From Xanthobacteraceae bacterium (lineage in GTDB: Bacteria; Pseudomonadota; Alphaproteobacteria; Rhizobiales; Xanthobacteraceae): a stretch of 6,011 bases of DNA. The position numbers were made by a program, and so were the translations under genes. Where the stretch lies: the NCBI GenBank assembly GCA_030039655.1, contig JASHVC010000731.1, positions 1 through 6,011 of the forward strand. Reading direction: 5' to 3'. Shown here piece after piece: positions 1-5,508 of this stretch. The notes beneath the pieces are model-generated. The model ran no database searches. It was not told the origin of the DNA and worked only from the letters and a program-made list of their open reading frames with translations. Within the stretch, counting starts at the first letter, position 1. Every line of letters begins with the position of its first letter.

Positions 1-39
1 CCGCGCTATAGAGCCGCCACCTTTTTCCGAGACAAACGA

Positions 40-54
40 GCGCCGAGCCGGCGC
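40..54 (+). promoter_or_regulatory. GC-rich hairpin in the rpmE leader
   Basis: GCGCCG at 40-45 pairs perfectly with CGGCGC at 49-54 across a 3-base loop, 22 bases before the rpmE start codon. A CTATAG at 6-11 could be a -10 box, which would put this hairpin inside the 5' leader, but the -35 region lies outside the window. Leader-based autoregulation of bL31 is known in several other bacterial groups. A single six-pair stem in GC-rich DNA is weak evidence, so a regulatory role is only a possibility. Confidence 0.22.
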
Positions 55-76
55 CCACCAGGGCAAGTAACGAGCC

Positions 77-301
77 ATGAAACCGGACACGCATCCCGAC
101 TACCACTTGGTCAAAGTGGTTATGACCGACGGCACCGAGTTCACAACCCGGACCACCTGGGGCAAGCCCGGCGACACGCTGCACCTGGATATCGACCCGA
201 AATCGCATCCAGCCTGGACCGGCGGCCAGCAGCACTTGGTCGACCGCGGTGGCCGCCTGTCGCGCTTCCAAAAGAAGTTTGAAGGTTTCTTAAAGAAATA
301 G
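77..301 (+). CDS. rpmE: 50S ribosomal protein L31 (bL31)
   Basis: This 74-residue protein is a full-length bL31, a component of the large ribosomal subunit located at the central protuberance and the bridge to the 30S subunit. Family hallmarks seen are the start [10 protein letters not shown], the central HPAWTGGQQ block (about residues 44-52) and the C-terminal [13 protein letters not shown]. It has no cysteine at all, so it is the zinc-independent (C-minus) form, which is usual in Alphaproteobacteria. E. coli bL31 has four cysteines. The ATG at 77 fits the family's N-terminus exactly. Its Shine-Dalgarno is poor, with only GAG a few bases upstream. It stands alone on the plus strand and converges on rcdA, which ends 11 bases beyond its stop. 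No intrinsic terminator is visible in that short gap. Confidence 0.97.
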   Translation: MKPDTHPDYHLVKVVMTDGTEFTTRTTWGKPGDTLHLDIDPKSHPAWTGGQQHLVDRGGRLSRFQKKFEGFLKK

Positions 302-312
302 CGGTCGTACTG

Positions 313-840
313 CTACTTCAGCAATGGTCCAGACTCAAACGCAGCCTTCAGCAGGCCCCATTGGCGCTCGACCGGATTGCCGACCGCCATCTTCAGGGTC
401 GGCGCGGCGTGCATGGTAGCATCCAGCCGGCGGACGTCGCCCTGCAGGCGGACCGAGCGCGCGATCAGTTCCTGCAGTTTTTCGGGCAAGAGCGCGATTG
501 ATTTTGCATCGCCCGGCTCACAGGCCGCGAGCCTGACTTTCGCCTTTTCCTTGCTGGCCTGGGCGAGGGTCATTTCGCCCTCTTTGACCGCACGGTGCAG
601 CAAAAGCCACGAGGCGAGCTGCATGAGCCGCGTCGTTAACCGCATGCTTTCGGTGGCGTACACGAGCGCGGCCCCACGCTCGAGCTTCTTCGACTCTTGC
701 CGGCCCGCACCATCGAGATAGGTCGCGGTTTCCTCGACCAGTGCCATTCCATCGCGAAAAAGCGTGGAGAAGAACTGCGAATTCGCCAGCCGTTCGCTGA
801 AGGAAACTGCGCCCGCGTCCATGTAACGCTTGTCGGACAT
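313..840 (-). CDS. rcdA: RcdA/DUF1465 family protein, predicted CtrA-degradation adaptor
   Basis: The 175-residue product matches the DUF1465/RcdA family in length (Caulobacter RcdA is about 170 residues). Recognisable blocks are FFSTLFRDGMALVEE (about 23-37), YLDGAGRQES (41-50) and the highly conserved YATESMRLTTRLMQLASWLLLHRAV (61-85), all rich in helix as expected for its helical-bundle fold. In Caulobacter, RcdA works with CpdR and PopA to deliver CtrA and other substrates to the ClpXP protease in the cytoplasm at the cell-cycle transition. That role is inferred here from family membership. I chose the ATG at 840 because GGTGAGG lies 9 bases upstream and the protein then starts like family members. 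The frame stays open to 996, but the added residues are Arg-rich and run through a terminator hairpin. The gene is probably transcribed alone, since a strong minus-strand terminator at 967-994 separates it from DUF1192. It faces rpmE tail to tail. Confidence 0.9.
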   Translation of the reverse strand: MSDKRYMDAGAVSFSERLANSQFFSTLFRDGMALVEETATYLDGAGRQESKKLERGAALVYATESMRLTTRLMQLASWLLLHRAVKEGEMTLAQASKEKAKVRLAACEPGDAKSIALLPEKLQELIARSVRLQGDVRRLDATMHAAPTLKMAVGNPVERQWGLLKAAFESGPLLK

Positions 841-966
841 TCTTGTACGCCTCACCAAGGGCCAGCATCGCGCGGTCCGGGCTTTGAGTCCAGAGTGAAG
901 CTGCCGACATAGTTGCCGGCGGGCGGTACGGCTTCGCTCTCCGCGCGCAGAAGCGAACGCCGCACG

Positions 967-994
967 AAAAAAGAGCCGCCGTTGCCGGCGGCTC
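967..994 (-). terminator. Strong Rho-independent terminator, minus strand
   Basis: Read on the minus strand, a perfect 9-bp stem GAGCCGCCG/CGGCGGCTC closes on a GCAA (GNRA) tetraloop and is followed at once by six T residues. The plus strand lacks a T run after the stem, so the terminator works only leftward. It lies 127 bases upstream of the rcdA start and 220 bases beyond the DUF1192 stop. It therefore ends either a long DUF1192 3' tail or a separate short transcript. It also insulates rcdA from upstream reading. Confidence 0.88.
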
Positions 995-1062
995 AAGGTG
1001 ATAACAGGGAGGCGTCAAACAGAGTGGACAGGAGCCACTCGATGTCCAGATGATGGACAGTA
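967..1062 (-). ncRNA. Candidate small RNA with anti-Shine-Dalgarno loop
   Basis: Three stem-loops follow each other on the minus strand. The first is TGTCCA/TGGACA (1059-1043) with a TCATC loop. The second is GAGTGG/CCACTC (1040-1022) with loop CTCCTGT. The third is the intrinsic terminator (994-967). The second loop contains CTCCT, complementary to a consensus AGGAG ribosome binding site, and the linker before the terminator contains CCTCCC. Alphaproteobacterial small RNAs that expose CCUCC-type anti-Shine-Dalgarno loops (the CcsR/'cuckoo' and rhizobial alpha-r families) have this general architecture, but I cannot assign it to one of them. No protein frame explains the stretch. No convincing promoter was found, so the 5' end is a guess. 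The alternative is that this is simply the 3' untranslated region of DUF1192. Confidence 0.38.
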
Positions 1063-1081
1063 CTGAAATGAACGCGAAAGC

Positions 1082-1096
1082 TTAATAAAATCTGAA
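1082..1096. promoter_or_regulatory. Possible CtrA binding site (one mismatch)
   Basis: TTAA at 1082-1085, seven bases, then TGAA at 1093-1096 match the CtrA consensus TTAA-N7-TTAA at seven of eight positions. The site lies in the AT-richest block of the window (about 1081-1128), about 20 bases upstream of the candidate small RNA. CtrA is the target of RcdA-dependent proteolysis, so a site here would be coherent. AT-rich DNA gives such matches by chance, so this is weak. Confidence 0.2.
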
Positions 1097-1213
1097 TAAG
1101 ATCCAAAAACTTAGCAAATTTTATTGGAACCGCAATTCAACACAGTAGCGAGCTACCGCCAAGACCCTGAACCTGTCTCAGAACGGGACAGAGCCCAGAC
1201 TATTTGTTGAGCC

Positions 1214-1408
1214 TCATTTTTTGAAAAAGGTATCGGCCGCTGATTTGGACGCACGCTTTCTCGTCATCTCCGCCTCAAGCCGCGCAATTTCCTCCTTCAA
1301 CAACCCTATCCGCTCGCCAAGCTCGCCGACCGACAGCAGCGACAAATCTTGCCCCATCTCGTGGGTGATTTTCTTTTTCGGCAGATCGTCGGGGTCAATC
1401 GCGGCCAT
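1214..1408 (-). CDS. DUF1192 family small protein
   Basis: The 64-residue product matches the alphaproteobacterial DUF1192 family in length and layout. A short acidic and lysine-rich head (AIDPDDLPKKK, residues 3-13) comes first. Then comes LSLLSVGELGERIGLLKEEIARLEAEMTRKRASK (23-55), which reads as a heptad-like amphipathic helix or coiled coil. The tail ADTFFKK follows. The function is unknown. No signal peptide or membrane helix is seen, so it is probably a cytoplasmic helical protein that may pair with a partner. I chose the ATG at 1408 because GGAGGG lies five to six bases upstream. An in-frame ATG at 1429 would add seven residues, but the Shine-Dalgarno would then fall inside the coding sequence. 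It shares strand with rcdA but is separated from it by a strong terminator. A possible promoter at 1430-1458 would give a leader of only about 15 bases. Confidence 0.87.
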   Translation of the reverse strand: MAAIDPDDLPKKKITHEMGQDLSLLSVGELGERIGLLKEEIARLEAEMTRKRASKSAADTFFKK

Positions 1409-1429
1409 GCAGCCCTCCGCGGCCGCCAA

Positions 1430-1458
1430 ACCTTAACGCCGCGTGCGGCACTTGTCAG
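1430..1458 (-). promoter_or_regulatory. Possible promoter of the DUF1192 gene
   Basis: On the minus strand CTGACA (1458-1453, five of six matches to the sigma-70 -35 consensus) is followed after 17 bases by TAAGGT (1435-1430, three of six to the -10 consensus). Transcription would start near 1423, just before the GGAGGG ribosome binding site of the DUF1192 gene. The spacing and location are good and the -10 box is poor, so this is tentative. Confidence 0.27.
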
Positions 1459-1469
1459 TAGACTGGCAA
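1452..1469. promoter_or_regulatory. 18-bp dyad, operator-like
   Basis: The sequence follows the symmetric pattern TTGnCAGTnnACTGnCAA, with seven of nine base pairs symmetric. It lies in the divergent region between the DUF1192 and EAL genes and overlaps the possible -35 box of DUF1192. The two-base centre is too short for an RNA hairpin, so a dimeric DNA-binding regulator is the more natural reading. I cannot name the regulator family. Confidence 0.33.
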
Positions 1470-1559
1470 AGGGCGCTGACCCCTTGAAAGTTAACGGGAA
1501 ACTCCTTGCCTTCCAGCAGCTAAAGAGGTTACGCAGGCGGGGTTTCGCGGGATTTCGGG

Positions 1560-1570
1560 CCCCCCCCCCC
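1560..1570. repeat. Run of 11 cytosines
   Basis: A GGG triplet is followed by eleven consecutive C residues about 130 bases upstream of the EAL gene start, in non-coding DNA. Such a run can slip during replication or be miscounted by sequencing, so its exact length may be unreliable. Confidence 0.9.
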
Positions 1571-1647
1571 GCTTGTAAGCTTGGCGAAACCTAGCCGCGA
1601 TTTCGGCACAAAGACGGTTCGATATGGCTTTGGGAAATAGGAGACTG

Positions 1648-1683
1648 GTGATCGTCGGGGCGCCCATCCGCGCCGATGGCTGA
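1648..1683 (+). other. Possible 11-codon upstream reading frame
   Basis: AGGAG at 1639-1643 lies four bases before a GTG at 1648. That GTG opens a frame of 11 codons (MIVGAPIRADG) ending with TGA at 1681-1683, five bases before the Shine-Dalgarno of the EAL gene. It is out of frame with that gene. It could be a translated leader that couples ribosomes to the main gene. The evidence is only the spacing of the Shine-Dalgarno and the start. Confidence 0.2.
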
Positions 1684-1687
1684 GTTC

Positions 1688-1693
1688 GGAGGA
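1688..1693 (+). promoter_or_regulatory. Shine-Dalgarno GGAGGA deciding the start of the EAL gene
   Basis: GGAGGA ends six bases before a TTG at 1700-1702, which is in frame with the long coding region. The upstream in-frame ATG at 1676 has no comparable site, and this GGAGGA falls inside the reading frame that starts there. The TTG start also gives a compact signal peptide beginning MAFSRAAAK. Confidence 0.7.
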
Positions 1694-1699
1694 CATCTA

Positions 1700-4645
1700 T
1701 TGGCATTCTCCCGTGCCGCCGCGAAGCTGGGCGCGCTGGCACTCGCGCTGGCGATCATAATCGGGATACCGGCAGCTCGGGCTGTTGAGGCGATTAACGT
1801 TCCCACCGAAGGCCCACCCATCGACCTTACCGGCGCCGTCGAGTTTCAGCACTCCGACAGCGACCGCGTTCAAGTTTCGACGGCACCCGGTCCTGACGGC
1901 ATCGTGCGCCGCATCGAGGTGCGCGCGCGCGAGGCGGATACCAATTGGGCCGTCTTTGCGCTCGCCAATAATGGTGATCAGCAAATCGACCGGCTCATTG
2001 TGGCGCCGCATTACCGGATGGTCGGCTCCGGTCTGCTGTGGCCGGATCTCGGGGAGTCGCGCATCGTCTACATAACGCCGTCCACCGGCGATCCGCCCGA
2101 ACTGCAGCCGAACCCGAGCGCCGACGTTTACCGGATCACCCTCGATCCCGGCACCGTAATTACCTTCGTGGCCGAATTGCGCACGCCCAACCTGCCGCAG
2201 CTCTATTTGTGGGAACCTGACGCCTACAAGGACAAGGTCAATTCGCTCACGCTCTACCAAGGTATTGTCATCGGCATCGCCGGCCTGCTGGCGCTCTTCC
2301 TGACCATCTTGTTTGTGGTCAAGGGCAGCGTGATGTTCCCGGCGGCGGCGGCGTTGGGCTGGGCGGTGCTGATCTATATCGGCATCGATTTTGGATTTTG
2401 GGCGAAGGTGTTCGAAGTCTCGTCGAGCGCGGAGCGCGTTTGGCGCGCCTCCGGCGAGGCAATCCTGGCGGCGACCTTGCTGGTGTTCCTGTTCGCTTAT
2501 TTGAATCTGAATCGCTGGCACGTGCGCTACGCCCACATCACAGCCGGCTGGCTCGCGTTCCTGGGCGCGCTTGTCGCCGTCGCACTGTTCACGCCGGACG
2601 TCGCTTCGGGCATCGCGCGCATATCCCTGTTCTTCATCGCCGTACTCGGCTTTGCCTTGGTCGTCTATCTCGCCACCCACAATTACGACCGCGCGGTGAT
2701 GCTGATCCCGACCTGGCTGCTGCTGGTCGTCTGGGTGATCAGCGCGGCACTCGCGGTCCTCGGCTTTCTCACCAACGACATTGTCGGCCCGGCGTTGCTC
2801 GGCGGACTCGTGCTTATCGTCATGCTGATCGGCTTCACGGTGATGCAGCACGCCTTTGCGGGCGGTGGCGTTACCCATGGCATCGTGTCCGACGTGGAGC
2901 GCCGCGCGCTGGCGCTGACCGGCGCCGGCGACATGATCTGGGACTGGGATGTGTCGTCCGACCACGTTTTCACCAGCGCGGAGACCGAAACCATGCTCGG
3001 GCTCAAAGCCGGATCGCTTCAGGGGCCGGCTGCGAAGTGGCTGGAGGTCCTACATCCGCTCGATCGCGACCGCTTCCGCGCCACGCTCGACGGCGTCCTC
3101 GAGCAGCGGCGCGGGCGCGTTTCTCAGGATTTTCGCGTGCGCACGGCCGACGGACATTTCCTGTGGTTCGCGTTGCGCGCGCGTCCCGTGGTGGGCTCAG
3201 ACGCCGAAGTGGTACGCGTCGTCGGTACCCTGACCGACGTTACCGGCTTTAAGACCGCCGAGGAGCGACTGCTGCATGACGCGGTCCACGACAATCTCAC
3301 CGGCTTGCCGAACCGCGAATTGTTCCTAGACCGGCTCGACGCAGTACTCGGCATGGCCAAGGGGGGCCAAGCCAAAGCCGACGCGGCGCTCCGCCCGACC
3401 GTGATGGTGATCGACCTCGACCGCTTCAAGCAGGTGAACGATTCCATCGGCATGGCGGTCGGCGACTCCATCCTGCTGACGCTGGCGCGGCGGGTTGCCC
3501 GGCTGATCAAACCGCAGGACACGCTGGCGCGGCTCGCGGGTGACCAGTTCGGGCTCGTGCTTTTGTCGGAACGCGACCCTGCGCGCATTACCGGCTTCGC
3601 CGAGACCATCCGGCGCACGCTACGCGCGCCGATTGCGTTCAAGGATCGGGAGATTTTCCTGACCGCCTCCATCGGGTTGACACTCGGCGAGGGCGAAGCT
3701 CAGCACGGCGAAGAGATGCTCAAAGACGCCGAGCTCGCCATGTACCACGCCAAGCGAACCGGCGGCGATCGCATTGAAGTTTTCAAGCCCACCATGCGCG
3801 CGCGCAAGACCGACCGGCTGTCGATCGAGTCTAACTTGCGGCGCGCGCTGGAGCGCGACGAGATTGCGATCCTGTACCAGCCCATCGTGCGGCTCGAAGA
3901 TCGTTCGGTGGCCGGGTTCGAGGCACTGGCGCGCTGGAACCATCCGAAGCTGGGCAAGATGTCGCCAGCCGAGTTCATTACCGTTGCCGAGGAAACCGGG
4001 CTCATCGTCGAATTGGGCCTGTTTGTGCTCGACCGCGCGGCGCGGCAGCTCAGCGCCTGGCAGCGCACCGTGCGCCACCGTGAGTCACTATTTGTCAGCG
4101 TCAACGTCTCCTCACGTCAACTCTTGCGCCACGATCTTATTCAAGATTTGCGCACCGTGCTGGCGCGCGTGCCGCTGACGCGCGGTACTCTCAAACTCGA
4201 ACTCACCGAATCCATGGTGATGGAGAACCCGGAACACGCAGCACAGATGCTGGAGCGAATCCACGAACTTGGCGCCGGCTTGTCCATGGACGATTTCGGC
4301 ACCGGCTATTCGTCGCTCTCATACCTCCAACGTTTTCCGTTCGATACCATCAAGATCGATAAGGCTTTCGTACGCCCCACGGCCAAGGGCACTCGCCCTG
4401 TGATCCTGCGCTCGATCATCGCGCTGGCGCATGATCTTGGCATGGAGGTTGTGGCGGAAGGCGTAGAAACGGATTCCGACGCGGTCGAGCTGTCTCAGCT
4501 TGGCTGCGAATACGCGCAAGGATTCGTGTTTGGCGAGCCGATGACTGCCGACCGTGCGCGTGCGATGCTGCAACCGGCGCCGCAAAGAACACCGCAGCCG
4601 CCCAGCAGAGCACAACCGCGACCGCACCGAACGGCTGCCGAATAG
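1700..4645 (+). CDS. Membrane sensor c-di-GMP phosphodiesterase (7TM-PAS-GGDEF-EAL)
   Basis: From the TTG at 1700 the protein has 981 residues (989 from the ATG at 1676). Domains in order are a signal peptide ending in PAARA (about 1-28), a periplasmic sensor domain (29-185), seven hydrophobic helices (about 187-208, 213-230, 253-269, 277-296, 304-324, 332-355 and 361-383), PAS/PAC (398-516), GGDEF (527-695) and EAL (705-950). The layout resembles 7TMR-DISM receptors. The EAL domain keeps every catalytic residue I can place: E741, N802, E834 and E837, D864-D865, K885, E920, with Q940 in the AQGF motif. It should therefore hydrolyse c-di-GMP to pGpG at the inner membrane. The GGDEF signature is degenerate, AGDQF at 613-617, and the usual GH of the upstream motif reads GM. 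The I-site is K-x-x-D (604-607) instead of RxxD. It is probably not a cyclase, but it may bind GTP and regulate the EAL domain, as in Caulobacter CC3396. The last 23 residues form a Pro/Arg/Gln-rich tail. The gene stands alone between divergent DUF1192 and convergent yqgE. The ligand is unknown. Confidence 0.93.
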   Translation: MAFSRAAAKLGALALALAIIIGIPAARAVEAINVPTEGPPIDLTGAVEFQHSDSDRVQVSTAPGPDGIVRRIEVRAREADTNWAVFALANNGDQQIDRLIVAPHYRMVGSGLLWPDLGESRIVYITPSTGDPPELQPNPSADVYRITLDPGTVITFVAELRTPNLPQLYLWEPDAYKDKVNSLTLYQGIVIGIAGLLALFLTILFVVKGSVMFPAAAALGWAVLIYIGIDFGFWAKVFEVSSSAERVWRASGEAILAATLLVFLFAYLNLNRWHVRYAHITAGWLAFLGALVAVALFTPDVASGIARISLFFIAVLGFALVVYLATHNYDRAVMLIPTWLLLVVWVISAALAVLGFLTNDIVGPALLGGLVLIVMLIGFTVMQHAFAGGGVTHGIVSDVERRALALTGAGDMIWDWDVSSDHVFTSAETETMLGLKAGSLQGPAAKWLEVLHPLDRDRFRATLDGVLEQRRGRVSQDFRVRTADGHFLWFALRARPVVGSDAEVVRVVGTLTDVTGFKTAEERLLHDAVHDNLTGLPNRELFLDRLDAVLGMAKGGQAKADAALRPTVMVIDLDRFKQVNDSIGMAVGDSILLTLARRVARLIKPQDTLARLAGDQFGLVLLSERDPARITGFAETIRRTLRAPIAFKDREIFLTASIGLTLGEGEAQHGEEMLKDAELAMYHAKRTGGDRIEVFKPTMRARKTDRLSIESNLRRALERDEIAILYQPIVRLEDRSVAGFEALARWNHPKLGKMSPAEFITVAEETGLIVELGLFVLDRAARQLSAWQRTVRHRESLFVSVNVSSRQLLRHDLIQDLRTVLARVPLTRGTLKLELTESMVMENPEHAAQMLERIHELGAGLSMDDFGTGYSSLSYLQRFPFDTIKIDKAFVRPTAKGTRPVILRSIIALAHDLGMEVVAEGVETDSDAVELSQLGCEYAQGFVFGEPMTADRARAMLQPAPQRTPQPPSRAQPRPHRTAAE

Positions 4646-4672
4646 TCAGTGGTCAGGCGTCAGGATTCAGCA
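4645..4672 (+). repeat. Degenerate 7-base tandem repeat, four units
   Basis: Beginning in the stop codon of the EAL gene, the units GTCAGTG, GTCAGGC, GTCAGGA and TTCAGCA follow one another without gaps. They form the left half of the short convergent intergenic region. Confidence 0.6.
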
Positions 4673-4683
4673 ATCGAAAATTG

Positions 4684-4705
4684 AGGAGTCTGACTATTGA
4701 CTCCT
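4684..4705 (-). terminator. Possible terminator of yqgE
   Basis: AGGAGTC (4684-4690) pairs perfectly with GACTCCT (4699-4705) over an 8-base loop, 16 bases beyond the yqgE stop. On the minus strand the stem is followed by CAATTTT, a weak T tract. On the plus strand, after the EAL gene, no T run follows. It may end yqgE transcription, and less efficiently that of the EAL gene. Confidence 0.38.
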
Positions 4706-4718
4706 GATTATTGATCCC
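4691..4718. repeat. Imperfect 14-base tandem repeat
   Basis: TGACTATTGACTCC is followed directly by TGATTATTGATCCC, with 11 of 14 positions identical. The first unit overlaps the hairpin at 4684-4705. Together with the 7-base repeat to the left, nearly the whole gap between the two convergent genes is made of small TGA/TCAG-rich repeats. Confidence 0.6.
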
Positions 4719-4720
4719 TG

Positions 4721-5404
4721 CTAAGCGTGCCCCGCTTCGTTCGAAAGCATGCCGGGACCAATGCCGATCTTCTTGAGTGCCAGATCATATTTGCCGCCGA
4801 TGTCGGTGCCGAAGATAAGTTCGGAATCGGCCCCGCAGTGCAGCCACCCGTTACCTTGAATTTCAGTCTCAAGTTGACCGGGCGCCCAGCCCGCGTAGCC
4901 AAGCGCCAGGATTGCGCTTGCCGGGCCATCGCCGCGCGCGATCGCCTTGAGAATATCGATCGTGGCAGTGAGACAGATTCCGTCGTTGATCGGTAGCGTC
5001 GAATTCTCGATGAAGAAATCGGAGCTGTGGAGCACAAAGCCGCGCTCAGTCTCCACGGGCCCACCGCGCATCACCTTCACGACACCGGCGCGCGTCGGCA
5101 GTTGGATTGTGTCGGCCGCCGGTATCACATCCAGCTTCACCAGCAAGTCGGAGAACTTGATGTTGGATGCCGGCTGATTGACGATGATGCCCATGGCGCC
5201 CTCGGAAGAGTGCGCACAGACATAGATGACAGAACGTGAGAACCGCTCGTCCTGCATCGTCGGCATGGCGATCAGCATCTGGCCGTCGAGAAAGCTTCGG
5301 CCCTTGCCCCTGCCCTTGCTCTGTTTCGATCTCTCGCGCGGGCCGTCGAGAACATCCCGGCCCTCGCCCTTGCTACGTTCCGATGTACCGCGCGGCAACT
5401 TCAT
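4721..5404 (-). CDS. yqgE: YqgE/AlgH family protein (UPF0301, DUF179)
   Basis: The 227-residue product is a clear YqgE/AlgH member. The core begins at [13 protein letters not shown] (38-50) and continues with [22 protein letters not shown] (57-78), [16 protein letters not shown] (112-127), the block around [12 protein letters not shown] (145-156), and [16 protein letters not shown] followed by NGWLH (167-189). It ends in the alphaproteobacterial MLSNEAGHA. The fold is known, but the biochemical role is not settled. It is soluble, with no signal peptide. Residues 1-37 are a basic, Lys/Arg/Gly/Ser-rich tail encoded by an imperfect tandem duplication, so the LDG motif occurs twice (19-21 and 39-41). 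The ATG at 5404 is the only ATG upstream of the core, but it lacks a Shine-Dalgarno, so the start is less certain than the gene. It is divergent from a DsbD-like gene and converges on the EAL gene. Confidence 0.94.
   Translation of the reverse strand: MKLPRGTSERSKGEGRDVLDGPRERSKQSKGRGKGRSFLDGQMLIAMPTMQDERFSRSVIYVCAHSSEGAMGIIVNQPASNIKFSDLLVKLDVIPAADTIQLPTRAGVVKVMRGGPVETERGFVLHSSDFFIENSTLPINDGICLTATIDILKAIARGDGPASAILALGYAGWAPGQLETEIQGNGWLHCGADSELIFGTDIGGKYDLALKKIGIGPGMLSNEAGHA
5281..5394. repeat. Imperfect tandem duplication in the 5' end of yqgE
   Basis: Two units lie head to tail, 60 bases (5281-5340) and 54 bases (5341-5394). Both begin GGCCGTCGAGAA and end CGCGCG. They align with one 6-base deletion in the second unit and scattered substitutions. 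The size difference is a multiple of three, so the yqgE frame is kept. The encoded units are roughly [13 protein letters not shown] and [17 protein letters not shown]. Confidence 0.8.
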
Positions 5405-5508
5405 GGTTGAAGGTTAGCCGATTGATGCATAATTGCAAACGAAGGGACCGGCCAAAAGTTCAGCAAATGTTCGGCACACGAAGCCTTAACGCTCCCGCCC
5501 GCAAAATG

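Noticed and set aside
841..996. N-terminal extension of the rcdA frame to 996
   Set aside because: The extra 52 residues are Arg-rich, unlike the family, and would begin within the terminator hairpin and its T run. The ATG at 840 has a good Shine-Dalgarno.
518..1018. Minus-strand frame starting with TTG at 1018
   Set aside because: It runs through the intrinsic terminator and then overlaps rcdA in another frame, with no recognisable protein.
1126..1151. GGAAC at 1126 as an EcfG-type general stress promoter
   Set aside because: No CGTT-like -10 element is found 16-17 bases downstream.
1172..1190. CTGTCTC/GGGACAG hairpin after the DUF1192 stop
   Set aside because: The stem needs a G-U pair on the plus strand and has a mismatch on the minus strand, where DUF1192 is read. 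There is no T tract after it, so it is not supported as a terminator.
1349..1594. Plus-strand frame crossing the DUF1192 start and the C run
   Set aside because: It is antisense to DUF1192, Arg-rich, depends on the exact length of the C run, and has no recognisable domain.
1697..2965. Long open frame on the minus strand (422 codons) opposite the EAL gene
   Set aside because: Its predicted protein is His/Arg/Gln/Asp-rich without any recognisable domain and lies wholly antisense to a gene with clear domains. It is a typical GC-rich shadow frame.
2398..3252. 284-codon plus-strand frame inside the EAL gene
   Set aside because: It is Arg/Gly/Ala-rich low-complexity sequence in a shifted frame of a protein with clear membrane helices and a PAS domain. 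It is a shadow.
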